Assembly: GCF_000735135.1 (NCBI RefSeq) | Contig: NZ_JPLZ01000006.1 | Span: 1,860,001 to 1,924,000, forward strand | Length of the DNA stretch: 64,000 bases | DNA from: Chryseobacterium sp. FH1 | GTDB taxonomy: Bacteria; Bacteroidota; Bacteroidia; Flavobacteriales; Weeksellaceae | Reading direction: 5' to 3' | Part shown: positions 9,506 through 17,738 of the stretch, one piece after another | Position numbering within the stretch: position 1 is the stretch's first letter | How the letters are laid out: each line of letters opens with the position of its first letter | Translations under genes and position numbers: made by a program | The notes under the pieces: generated by a model | The model's database searches: none | What the model saw: only the letters and a program-made list of their open reading frames with translations | Told to the model about the DNA's origin: nothing

Positions 9506-10273
9506 TTATTTATCAAAATCCGATTTCTTAATTTCAGAATTATCCAAAAATCTGTAGAGATAAGGCGCCTTGTTGGCAGAACCTGTGAAATGTTTTTCTA
9601 ACCTTTCCAAGATATTCATACTCAGGATTTTCCTTTGGAAATTGTTGCGTCTCAAAGATTCTCCGAGGATCGCTTCATACAAATGTTGTAATTCTTTCAT
9701 CGTGAATTTATCGGGGAGAAGATTGCTTCCCATAATCTGATAATCGATATTTTTTCGGAGATAGAGTAGTCCTTTTTCAATCATTTCTTTGTGGTCGAAT
9801 GCCAAGTCAGGCAGTTCACAAATGTCGAACCAACGGCAAACTTCGTTGAAGGAATCTGGGAAAGTATAGGTCAAAGTATAATCTACCAAAGCAAAGTATC
9901 CGACGGAAATGTAACGCTGATGAATCCAATGGCTGTCATCAACGGCAATTTTTTTGTTTTCCAAAAGTTTGTGGTGAACATTGTTTTGCGTTCTTCTCAC
10001 ATCGCCAAAAGTGTAAAACTGCTCCAGATAAACGTCGGAAAGATGCGTTCTTTCGTAGAGTGTTCTTGCAGCTGCATCGTTCAGATTTTCATCATTAAAA
10101 ATAAATCCGCCTGGAACACACCAAAGATCCAAATCGTGGTACTTCAAAAGTAAAACCTTTAGCTTGTCTTTGTGAAACCCGAAAATCACGCAATCCAAAG
10201 AGACGTGTTCCACAAAATCTTTAGTTTCTACTAATTGCTGGAGATTCTGTTTATTTTTATTGTTTTCGGTCAT
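9506..10273 (-). CDS. NUDIX-type transcriptional regulator (NrtR/AraR-like)
   Basis: 255 residues: an N-terminal NUDIX fold (about 20-160) and a C-terminal winged helix (about 175-245; LPDKFTMKELQHLYEAILG, then NNFQRKIL). The Nudix box is broken: GGFIFNDENLNDAAARTLYE keeps the glycines and Arg70, but the second catalytic Glu is Arg75, so hydrolysis is unlikely. This architecture belongs to NrtR and the Bacteroidetes sugar regulators of AraR type, in which the Nudix domain binds the effector. It overlaps the end of the MFS gene by 17 bases, which suggests translational coupling. Sugar genes on both sides (GH30, MFS, xylan locus) make a pentose or glucoside regulon likely; the effector is unknown. 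Confidence 0.85.
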   Translation of the reverse strand: MTENNKNKQNLQQLVETKDFVEHVSLDCVIFGFHKDKLKVLLLKYHDLDLWCVPGGFIFNDENLNDAAARTLYERTHLSDVYLEQFYTFGDVRRTQNNVHHKLLENKKIAVDDSHWIHQRYISVGYFALVDYTLTYTFPDSFNEVCRWFDICELPDLAFDHKEMIEKGLLYLRKNIDYQIMGSNLLPDKFTMKELQHLYEAILGESLRRNNFQRKILSMNILERLEKHFTGSANKAPYLYRFLDNSEIKKSDFDK

Positions 10274-11447
10274 AGGTTATCTGCGTTTTGTTGAGGACGA
10301 ATGTGAGTCCAAATATAATTAATAAAGGTAAAAATATGAAAATCGGATAAAAGTAACTCATCTTATGATAGAAAATCATTGCCATATAGATGGATCCTAA
10401 CGAACTTCCCAAAGATGAACAGATTACAACTATCGAAACAAAGTAATGCGTTTTTTTAGCTGGGATATTATTCAGGATTTCTGAGTTGTAGAGCGGATAA
10501 AGTGGTGCAAGGAACAATCCTATTAACGGAATCACAAAGATCAAAAGATATTTGTAATCTTCATAAAAGTAGGAAATTAAAACCTGTGAGATTCCTAAAA
10601 TGATGAAGATTACACATAGGCAAATCAGAACCAAGCGAAACCAATGGAACCTGAGAATCAATTTGCTGGTAATCAATCTTCCAAAGAATGAAAATAAGGC
10701 CAAAAATGCGGAAGACTGCAAGGCGAAATAGGTGCTGATCTGCAAATTATTTTTGTAAAAACTTGGCAACCACGAGTTGAAACTTTGTTCCACCAAAACC
10801 ATAAGAAAAATGATGATAAAGAAATAAATGATCTTTGGTTTTAATAAAAATCTTAAGCCACCAGAAAAAATTCTCTTCTCTGACGCTGGAATTTCTATGA
10901 TTTCCAAAGGTCTGATCATCAAAACAGTGATGATGCTGAAAAGTGCAATAATCCAAAATCCAAATTTCCAATATTCTGCATAATCGCTTGTGAGGAGACT
11001 TCCGAAGCCAATATTGACAAAGAAGATTCCGAACATAAAAGCAGCATCTACACTGCTGATCGTGCTTGCCAGTTGTTTGTCTTTGTAATTGTTTTTGATG
11101 ATGCTGAAAACGGAAATTTTAGCCAAAGCGAAACTGACGCCCACAATGCTCAACCAAATTTTGAAAAACCAAAATGCATCTACCAAGGGCAACGCAATAC
11201 AACTTAAAATGATGAAAATCAAAGAAAATATCAGCGCATTTTTATTCCCCGTTTTGCTTATGAGATTGACGCAAAACAAAGAAATCACTGCCATCGGAAT
11301 ATCTTTGAAACTTTCTAAAAATCCCAAACCGGCGTAAGAAATTTGACTAGATAACTGCAAAATAATGGCGCCCATACTGTTGAGAAGCATAGAAAAAATC
11401 AGAAAACTGAACATTAGCGGAAGCTTGATCTGGTTTTTGGATGTCAT
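10257..11447 (-). CDS. MFS transporter, probably sugar
   Basis: 396 residues with about 12 membrane helices in two halves, the fucose/glucose-permease-like layout, including LGFLESFKDIPMAV near the second helix. No substrate motif is recognisable. It is the first gene of a two-gene unit with the NUDIX regulator and diverges from the exported GH30 gene, so uptake of the sugar released by GH30 is the plausible job (inference). Confidence 0.8.
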   Translation of the reverse strand: MTSKNQIKLPLMFSFLIFSMLLNSMGAIILQLSSQISYAGLGFLESFKDIPMAVISLFCVNLISKTGNKNALIFSLIFIILSCIALPLVDAFWFFKIWLSIVGVSFALAKISVFSIIKNNYKDKQLASTISSVDAAFMFGIFFVNIGFGSLLTSDYAEYWKFGFWIIALFSIITVLMIRPLEIIEIPASEKRIFSGGLRFLLKPKIIYFFIIIFLMVLVEQSFNSWLPSFYKNNLQISTYFALQSSAFLALFSFFGRLITSKLILRFHWFRLVLICLCVIFIILGISQVLISYFYEDYKYLLIFVIPLIGLFLAPLYPLYNSEILNNIPAKKTHYFVSIVVICSSLGSSLGSIYMAMIFYHKMSYFYPIFIFLPLLIIFGLTFVLNKTQITYDRKQ

Positions 11448-11670
11448 TTGTTTTTGAAAAGGCGATTATAATATTTAATATTAAGAATAATTTTTGGTGA
11501 AAATGAGCTTGATTATTAACAATTTATTAAAATTAAAAAAACCTCTAAATCTCCCACAAATAAAAGATTTTTTTTAAATATTAAAAAATATTTGGCATAT
11601 AATAAAAAAAGATTATTTTTATTGTCTCACTTTGAGATAAAATAATCTATTAATTATTAGTTCAAAATAA
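11448..11670. promoter_or_regulatory. Divergent control region MFS / GH30 with a 39-base dyad
   Basis: At 11610-11648 the arms AGATTATTTT and AAAATAATCT flank a perfect inner palindrome TCTCA-CTT-TGAGA (11625-11637); the left arm carries four extra bases. The sequence TCACTTTG inside it is one base from the Bacteroidota -7 box, so a bound protein would block the GH30 promoter. The adjacent NUDIX regulator is the obvious candidate ligand (inference). The rest of the gap is AT-rich with no gene. Confidence 0.6.
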
Positions 11671-13110
11671 ATGAAAAAGACAATTGTACTATTTGCAACG
11701 CTCTCCTTGATATCCACTGTCAATGCACAGAATTACTGGAAAAAAGGGATGAAGCAAGGAAAAGTGATCTTGACCTCGCAGAAAAGCAATGAGAAATTTG
11801 CCAGTAAATCCAATGCTGTTTTCACGGATTTTCCACAACCAAAAGAGACGGACATATGCGTTTTCGTTGATCCTGATTTCAAATATCAGAAGATCATTGG
11901 CTTTGGAGGTGCGATTACAGACGCTTCTGCAGAGGTTTTTGCAAAACTTCCAAAGGATAAGCAAAAGGAATTTATTGAGGCATATTACGGAAAATCGGGG
12001 ATAGGGTACAATGTTGTGAGAACCAATATGAACTCGTGCGATTTTTCCAGCGACAATTATACTTACGTCAAAGATAATGATGAAACACTAAAATCATTTG
12101 ATGTAAAGCACGATGAACAATACAAAATTCCATTGATCAAACAAGCTCAAAAAGCAATTGATCCAAAGGACTTTAGATTTTACTTCAGTCCGTGGAGTCC
12201 GCCAGCGTGGATGAAATCTAACAACAGTATGCTGAAAGGTGGAAGATTATTAGACAAATATTATCAAGTCTGGGCAAATTATTATGTTAAGTTCATTCAG
12301 GAATATGAAAAAAGAAATATTCCGGTTTGGGGATTGACGATCCAGAACGAGCCAATGGCAACACAAACTTGGGAATCTTGCATCTACACAGCAGATGAAG
12401 AAGGAAAATTCTTAAGAGAAAATCTAGGTCCAACTTTGTGGAAAAATGGATATAAAGATAAGAAAGTCATCATTTGGGATCACAACAGAGATTTGATTTT
12501 CCAAAGAGCAACCACCACTTTGCAAGATCCGGAAACTTCCAAATATGCCTCTGGGATTGGATATCACTGGTATGAGACTTGGAATAACAAATCTCCATTG
12601 TTTGATAATTTGGCAGAAACACACAGAGCTTTTCCAGACAAATTCCTGATTTTCACGGAAGGCTGCAAGGAACAATTTGATTTTTCTAAAATTTATGACG
12701 TGAGCATCGGCGAATTGTACGGGCGAAATATGATCAACGATTTGAACAAAGGGACTGCAGCCTGGACAGATTGGAACATACTTTTAGACGAAAAAGGTGG
12801 ACCAAATCACAAAGGGAATTTCTGTTTTGCACCAATTATCGCCAATACAAAAACAGGAGAGTTGCATTACACTTACGAATATTATTACATCGGACATATT
12901 TCGAAATACTTAAAACCAAATGCACAACGTGTTGGAAGTTCTTCCAACAAAGACTTCTTGCTATCCACAAGTTTCTTGAACGAGAGTGGGGAACTGGTCG
13001 TAGTGGTGATGAACGAGGGCGATGCAGACACAGATTTCAATCTGTGGATCGAGGGAAAATCTTCAAAACTTTCCGCGCCGGCACATTCTATACAGACGAT
13101 AGTTTTATAA
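11671..13110 (+). CDS. Glycoside hydrolase family 30 (glucosylceramidase-like)
   Basis: 479 residues with a signal peptide (1-19, ending VNA-Q). It has the GH30 barrel plus a C-terminal beta domain. Acid/base Glu227 is in TIQNEPMATQTWESC and nucleophile Glu330 in FTEGCKEQ; FYFSPWSPPAWMKSNNSMLK and GTAAWTDWNILLDEKGGPNH are typical of subfamilies 1 and 3. These include beta-glucosidases, beta-1,6-glucanases and beta-xylosidases, so specificity stays open. Exported without a lipobox. It diverges from MFS and NUDIX genes and is followed by a strong terminator. Confidence 0.9.
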   Translation: MKKTIVLFATLSLISTVNAQNYWKKGMKQGKVILTSQKSNEKFASKSNAVFTDFPQPKETDICVFVDPDFKYQKIIGFGGAITDASAEVFAKLPKDKQKEFIEAYYGKSGIGYNVVRTNMNSCDFSSDNYTYVKDNDETLKSFDVKHDEQYKIPLIKQAQKAIDPKDFRFYFSPWSPPAWMKSNNSMLKGGRLLDKYYQVWANYYVKFIQEYEKRNIPVWGLTIQNEPMATQTWESCIYTADEEGKFLRENLGPTLWKNGYKDKKVIIWDHNRDLIFQRATTTLQDPETSKYASGIGYHWYETWNNKSPLFDNLAETHRAFPDKFLIFTEGCKEQFDFSKIYDVSIGELYGRNMINDLNKGTAAWTDWNILLDEKGGPNHKGNFCFAPIIANTKTGELHYTYEYYYIGHISKYLKPNAQRVGSSSNKDFLLSTSFLNESGELVVVVMNEGDADTDFNLWIEGKSSKLSAPAHSIQTIVL

Positions 13111-13133
13111 ACTATATATTTTTTGAGGGTTAT

Positions 13134-13168
13134 GGACAGCAGCTTTTTGAGCTGCTGTTTTTATTTTA
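13134..13168. terminator. Terminator after GH30
   Basis: ACAGCAGCT (13136-13144) and AGCTGCTGT (13150-13158) form a 9-bp stem with loop TTTTG, then TTTTATTTT. Its T-run overlaps the last codons of the convergent lipoprotein gene. Confidence 0.88.
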
Positions 13169-13679
13169 ATTTTTCTGAGATCATCTTGCAATCTGCAGGA
13201 TTCAGTCTTTGCCCTTTGGAGAAATTGAGAGATTTTCCAGATTCGTAAATTGCTTTGTTTGAATTAGTTTCAGCATATTTTCCAATGCCTTCCAGCAAAA
13301 CGCCACTGTCTTGCAAAAAGTAAATTTCTCTTTCGCTGGTTGTTCCTTCAGAAGCAAATTTGTAATTGACTTTCATAGTATCACCAGAAATAGTTCCTGA
13401 AATGTCGCCAGAATTTGAATCTTTTTCGAAGTTTTGATATTTCAATTTTCCAGTAACTTTTGCGTTGGAAATCTTGTAAGACAAAAACATAGAATCTTTT
13501 CCGATTACGCTCATATAGCAATTTTCAACGTTTTCATTTTCGGAGATTTGATTTGGATCTTCGGAAATGGCCAATGTATCAGGTTTTCGATTTTCGACAT
13601 TGGTTTGTTTGCCGTCGTTTTTTTCGCAGGAGCAGATTATTAGAACAGATCCGGTCAAGATTAAAAAAGCTTTTTTCAT
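13161..13679 (-). CDS. Hypothetical lipoprotein
   Basis: 172 residues. The hydrophobic signal ends in ICSC, giving acceptor Cys18, followed by a low-complexity acidic and Asn-rich linker (about 20-55). The rest looks like an all-beta domain with ISGTISGDTMKVNYKF, and two cysteines remain (in NCYMSVIG and PADCKM). I do not recognise the family. Probably periplasmic lipid-anchored. A CAAAGGTA box (13759-13766, the reverse of TAnnTTTG) upstream supports independent transcription. Confidence 0.7.
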   Translation of the reverse strand: MKKAFLILTGSVLIICSCEKNDGKQTNVENRKPDTLAISEDPNQISENENVENCYMSVIGKDSMFLSYKISNAKVTGKLKYQNFEKDSNSGDISGTISGDTMKVNYKFASEGTTSEREIYFLQDSGVLLEGIGKYAETNSNKAIYESGKSLNFSKGQRLNPADCKMISEKLK

Positions 13680-13758
13680 AATAGTTTATTTTAATAGTAA
13701 TTCAAGCTTAGAAAATATTGTACCATATTGATATTTAGTTGAATATGTGGGTCTTAAA

Positions 13759-13766
13759 CAAAGGTA
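13759..13766 (-). promoter_or_regulatory. -7 box of the lipoprotein gene
   Basis: Reads TACCTTTG on the minus strand, a full match to TAnnTTTG. No good TTG lies at the expected -33 distance. The leader would be about 70 bases. Confidence 0.4.
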
Positions 13767-13871
13767 CAACAATAAATACAAAAAGTCCTATAATTTATAT
13801 TATGTTAAATTGGGTTTGTAAATCGTTTTATACCAATTCATTACAAAGTGATAAAAACGAAAAATATTAAA

Positions 13872-14975
13872 TTATTCTATAACGAAATCTACTAAAGAAT
13901 CCAATTTTGGAAACTTCTTCACAGAAACAAATTTCTTATCGGTGCAATCAATTTCTTTCCAACCTTTTTTGTGGTTCAGATCGCCAACTTCGATGACGTA
14001 TGGCTGATAAGTCAGTTTAGAATTCTCATCAAGGATTTCTCTGTACTGTACGGCAATATCCATAATGCATTCGAATTCTGTGTTGAGTTTCACATTTCTG
14101 TAAATCAAATCAAAATGAGATTCTCTGTTCTGAGGAATATCAAAGTAAGTTTCGTAGCTCAAAGTGTCACCTTTAAGAACTGACATTGCCTTCAAAGCAT
14201 AATACAAAGCGTGTGTGTAAAATTCTCTGGTTTTGTTGCGATCCAGATCATTCTCATAAAATCCGCCTTCAAACAAAATAGACGGAATCCCAGATTTCAT
14301 AAAATTGTCTCCGCTGGATGTTGGGTAAAATTCGTCTGTATATTTTGCAATTCTATTTGGCAAAATATGTTTCATCTGCATATAGATTGCCGAAATCACC
14401 GCCATACTTTTTTTCCTGTTTTCCGTGACGTCTCTTTCGACATTTTCTGAGGAAGCCAAAAATGACAAAGTCGCTGGATGACTGCCATCCGTTGTAAAAA
14501 TCGTTCGTTGGTCGTGAAGATTCAAAAGATAATTGTAATTGCCATTCAAGACCACAGATTTCAAAATTCTCATCTCCGTACTGGAGTTTCTGATGAAGTC
14601 TCGATTGAGATCAATATCGTAAGCATTTCTTCTGGACCAAGTTTCTGAGCCATCAGGATTCAACATAAATATAAAATCCAATTGAATCAATGAAAATAGT
14701 TTTTCCTTAAGCTCCGGATGTTTCTCAAAAATCTGAAGAAGATCCAACATCGCCAAAGTTGCAGTGGATTCGTTTCCGTGCATTTGCGACCAGCCGGCAA
14801 CTCGTGTTTTCCCATTTCCCAAAGTCAACATATAGATAGGTTTCCCCAAACTAGATTTTCCAATCTCTTTTATCTGATCGCTGTAATTCTCCTGTAAGTA
14901 AGAAAATAATTTTTCTGGGGAAATATAGCGTTCTGGGAAGTTTACATTTTTTGAATAAGGAAAACTGACTGTCAT
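13872..14975 (-). CDS. M14 family zinc carboxypeptidase
   Basis: 367 residues. Zinc ligands His66 and Glu69 (MHGNES) and His154 (LNLHDQ), substrate Asn123-Arg124 (IDLNRDF) and catalytic Glu236 (FEGGFYEN) are all in place, so it should be active. It lacks the signal peptide common in M14 enzymes, which suggests a cytoplasmic enzyme acting on peptides or murein peptides. ATG 14975 is chosen because the longer frame would start inside or above the -7 box at 14997-15004. The C-terminal 90 residues are an extra domain that I do not recognise. Confidence 0.88.
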   Translation of the reverse strand: MTVSFPYSKNVNFPERYISPEKLFSYLQENYSDQIKEIGKSSLGKPIYMLTLGNGKTRVAGWSQMHGNESTATLAMLDLLQIFEKHPELKEKLFSLIQLDFIFMLNPDGSETWSRRNAYDIDLNRDFIRNSSTEMRILKSVVLNGNYNYLLNLHDQRTIFTTDGSHPATLSFLASSENVERDVTENRKKSMAVISAIYMQMKHILPNRIAKYTDEFYPTSSGDNFMKSGIPSILFEGGFYENDLDRNKTREFYTHALYYALKAMSVLKGDTLSYETYFDIPQNRESHFDLIYRNVKLNTEFECIMDIAVQYREILDENSKLTYQPYVIEVGDLNHKKGWKEIDCTDKKFVSVKKFPKLDSLVDFVIE

Positions 14976-15314
14976 AATTGCTTTTTTATATGTTGACAAA
15001 AATAACATTTAATCCCAAATAATCACTGTTACATTTGTAAAATCATTAAACAAGTCAAAATGACAACTTGTCTGTTAATTATTTTGTGGATTGATATATT
15101 GCTACTTTAATTTTATAATTTATATATTATCAGTATTTTACGTAATCTAAATAAAGTATTTTTTTAAATTTACTTTAATGTGGATTATCCATAGTTTCTT
15201 CCGTTTGTTCATCAGAATACTAAACGATAATTTCTTTGAAAATACTGATATTTTACAAATGTATAAACGCTTAAATCATAATTATTTCGCTATTTTTGCT
15301 CATATTTTTTACTG
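14976..15314. promoter_or_regulatory. Divergent control region M14 peptidase / TerC
   Basis: No gene in 339 bases. Minus-strand -7 box TATTTTTG at 14997-15004 serves M14; plus-strand TATTTTTG at 15291-15298 serves TerC. Between them are a perfect palindrome TTACATTTGTAA (15029-15040), a near copy TTACAAATGTAT (15253-15264), a 12-base inverted repeat TATCAGTATTTT (15128-15139) / AAAATACTGATA (15239-15250), and TGGATTATCCA near 15180. The first palindrome is identical to one in front of the XRE gene 2 kb downstream. No yybP-ykoY riboswitch is recognisable. Confidence 0.5.
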
Positions 15315-16373
15315 ATGAGCAACGAGATTTTATTCCTTTCGGGATTCTTGATATTTATAGTGATACTCCTCCTACTCGACCTGGGAATTTTTAATAAGAA
15401 AGATTCAGCCGTGTCTTTGAAGCAAGCTGGACTGATGAGTGTTTTCATAATTCTCCTTTCTTTAGGATTTTATATAGTCCTCACCTACTTCGGTCATCAG
15501 ATCCACGGGATCGATAGTATCGAGAGATTACAGGAAATAGTTGCCAAGCATAAACATCCCGTCAAAATAATTCCGGATAACCTGGAGCATAGCATTATGC
15601 TTTATAATAAAAATCTCGGCCTCGAGTTTCTAACCGGTTACTTGGTAGAATATGCACTTTCTATAGATAACATTTTTGTAATCCTATTGGTCTTTTCCGG
15701 ATTTGGAGTTGCACCGCGCAATTATCACCGCGTATTGTTCTGGGGAATTTTTGGTGCGATCGTGATGAGATTCCTGTTCATATTTATAGGCGCTGCTTTG
15801 ATTCAGAAGTTTGAATGGATTATGTACGTGTTCGGAGCGTTCCTTATCTATACGGGAATCAAAATGTTTATCGATAGAAATAAAGAAGACGAGATAGATC
15901 CACAACATCATCCTGTGGTAAAGTTTGCGCAAAAACATTTCAAAGTTCATAACCAATTTGTAGGCAATAAGTTCTTTGTCGTGATTGATGGTATTAAGAA
16001 AATGACGCCGTTATTCCTGGTTTTGATTATCGTAGAATTTACAGATCTAATATTCGCTGTTGACAGTATTCCAGCAATATTCTCCATTACCAAAGATCCT
16101 TACATTGTCTTTTTCTCCAATATCTTTGCGATTATCGGACTTAGATCGATGTTCTTCTTACTGGCCGGAATTGTGAATAAGTTCCGATTCCTGAAGATCG
16201 GTTTGGCTGCATTGCTTACGTTTATCGGTCTCAAAATGATCTTCCACCATTATCTAGATGATATCGGATTTACCACTTCACATTCATTGATTGTGATTGT
16301 CTCCATCTTGTTTTTGAGCATCGCGACGTCCCTAATGTTTCCGGAAAAGAAAACTCATCATATCGAGTCTTAG
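15315..16373 (+). CDS. TerC/Alx-family integral membrane protein
   Basis: 352 residues, about 8-9 membrane segments. The two acidic TerC motifs are visible: Glu112 and Asp118 in VEYALSIDNIFV and Glu241, Asp244, Asp250 in VEFTDLIFAVDSIPA. Characterised family members export manganese (Alx, MeeF/MeeY) or are linked to tellurite resistance. A basic loop with HPVVKFAQKHFKVHNQF joins the halves. No ter operon genes are nearby, so manganese export or envelope metal supply is more likely than tellurite resistance. Confidence 0.88.
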   Translation: MSNEILFLSGFLIFIVILLLLDLGIFNKKDSAVSLKQAGLMSVFIILLSLGFYIVLTYFGHQIHGIDSIERLQEIVAKHKHPVKIIPDNLEHSIMLYNKNLGLEFLTGYLVEYALSIDNIFVILLVFSGFGVAPRNYHRVLFWGIFGAIVMRFLFIFIGAALIQKFEWIMYVFGAFLIYTGIKMFIDRNKEDEIDPQHHPVVKFAQKHFKVHNQFVGNKFFVVIDGIKKMTPLFLVLIIVEFTDLIFAVDSIPAIFSITKDPYIVFFSNIFAIIGLRSMFFLLAGIVNKFRFLKIGLAALLTFIGLKMIFHHYLDDIGFTTSHSLIVIVSILFLSIATSLMFPEKKTHHIES

Positions 16374-16388
16374 TTTAAAACGAACAAA

Positions 16389-17084
16389 ATGAAAACGCTG
16401 TTTGCACTTTTATTTTCAATTAATATTCTTGCTTGTAAATGCGATAACGTTAATCTGAAAAGTTCATTTGAAAGTGCAGATTTTGTTTTTGTAGGAGATA
16501 TTTTTGAAGTTCATAAAACGCCCTCTGGATTTAAAACTTTAGATAATTATCTCAGCAAAGTTAAGATAGGAAAGATTTACAAAGGGAATAATTACGATGG
16601 CTTTTATACCGATCAAGCTACTCTTTTTGGATCACAAATTCGCTCTTGTGACTTGATATTTGATGAAAAGAATCAATATTTAATCTTTGCTTTCTACGAA
16701 CCCGACACTGGATTTCTATTTTCAGAACACTGCCTTTACACAAAAAAGCTTTCGGATATTTCTGATGATGAAATCCAAGCATTAGATATTCTCAGTAAGA
16801 AATATCAGCAAAAATTAAAACTTGACAGTTTAAAAAATTCTAATAATGATAATTTTGATCTTGTTGTTGATGATCTCTTTAACCAACCTAACAGAAAAAT
16901 TATTAGTCTAAACAACGAAATAAAAGCGCTACAGGAAGAAAATTCCAATCAAAGATTGCTGATCATTATAGTCGGCTTTATTTCATTTCTTTTCTTATCC
17001 ACAATAATTTGGTTAATCTTTCGTAACAGAAAAATAAAAGTGATAACTAAGGCTTATCCACAAATTGTTTTGATTTTACATTAA
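16389..17084 (+). CDS. TIMP/netrin-like secreted protein with C-terminal membrane anchor
   Basis: 231 residues. The signal ends at LACKC, giving an N-terminal CxC after processing, followed by SSFESADFVFVGDIF and a later pair of cysteines (RSCDL, EHCLY). This resembles the OB-fold of netrin/TIMP-like domains, where the N-terminal CxC is disulfide-bonded. Residues about 180-200 are a coiled-coil-like stretch, then one membrane helix (about 195-213) and a basic tail. The bacterial role of such proteins is unknown. It starts 15 bases after terC and is probably co-transcribed. Confidence 0.55.
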   Translation: MKTLFALLFSINILACKCDNVNLKSSFESADFVFVGDIFEVHKTPSGFKTLDNYLSKVKIGKIYKGNNYDGFYTDQATLFGSQIRSCDLIFDEKNQYLIFAFYEPDTGFLFSEHCLYTKKLSDISDDEIQALDILSKKYQQKLKLDSLKNSNNDNFDLVVDDLFNQPNRKIISLNNEIKALQEENSNQRLLIIIVGFISFLFLSTIIWLIFRNRKIKVITKAYPQIVLILH

Positions 17085-17133
17085 GTAAGTATATAACTTA
17101 CTGATTATCATATAATTAAATTTAATGTAATTG

Positions 17134-17202
17134 TTTACAAAAGTAAATATCAGTTGATTACAAATGTAAAACAATTGTAAACTAATTTAATTACATTTGT
17201 AA
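17134..17202. promoter_or_regulatory. Operator array TTAC-N4-GTAA in front of the XRE gene
   Basis: Perfect dyads TTACAAAAGTAA (17135-17146), TTACAAATGTAA (17158-17169) and TTACATTTGTAA (17191-17202), plus a half-conserved AAACAATTGTAA (17169-17180). Centres are 23, 11 and 22 bases apart, that is on one face of the helix. The last dyad covers a full -7 box TACATTTG (17192-17199) and ends 1 base before the ATG, so the mRNA would be nearly leaderless and binding would shut it off. Confidence 0.65.
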
Positions 17203-17203
17203 A

Positions 17204-17722
17204 ATGGATTTCAGTAACAGATTTACAAAAGTAATAGAACATTCAGAATTATCTCCGGCAGAATTTGCTGAGGAAATTGGCGTACAACGTTCCAGCATTT
17301 CTCATATCATTTCTGGACGTAACAAACCTTCTCTCGATTTTATCACCAAAATAAAAACGGCATTTCCAGACTTCGAATGGAATTGGCTAATCACTGGAGA
17401 AGGCGAAATGCTGATTTCAGAGAAAGCACCTGAACCTATTGTCGAAGAAAAACCAGAAGTTTTAGAAAAGAAAAAACCGTCTTTGCCTGATTTGTTTTCT
17501 TTGATCAATGATGAGAATTTTGGCATTACCGAAAGTGAGGATAAAGTAGAAAAATCAAAATCGCGAGATTCCAATATTTCTTCACAAGTAGCTGGAAAAA
17601 ATGTTTTATCCGATTCTCAGACATTAGAAAATTCCATTCAAAAACAAGATTCGAAAAAGAAAAATGTCAAAAGAATTGTGTTTTTTTATGAGGATGGAAC
17701 TTTTGAAACTTTTGAAAATTAA
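17204..17722 (+). CDS. XRE-family transcriptional regulator
   Basis: 172 residues. An N-terminal HTH_3 domain (about 4-60: ELSPAEFAEEIGVQRSSISH, then SGRNKPSLDFITKIKTAFPDF) is followed by LITGEGEML, a sequence seen at the end of many Bacteroidota XRE domains. The C-terminal 110 residues are charged, low in hydrophobics and probably unstructured, ending VKRIVFFYEDGTFETFEN, a short conserved tail. Autoregulation through the dyads in front is the likely mode. It stands alone between terC and the radical SAM gene. Confidence 0.82.
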   Translation: MDFSNRFTKVIEHSELSPAEFAEEIGVQRSSISHIISGRNKPSLDFITKIKTAFPDFEWNWLITGEGEMLISEKAPEPIVEEKPEVLEKKKPSLPDLFSLINDENFGITESEDKVEKSKSRDSNISSQVAGKNVLSDSQTLENSIQKQDSKKKNVKRIVFFYEDGTFETFEN

Positions 17723-17738
17723 TATCAAAGTTTGAACT

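Noticed and set aside
15040-15314. yybP-ykoY manganese riboswitch before terC
   Set aside because: The best promoter lies only 17 bases before the start codon and the conserved aptamer core is not recognisable.
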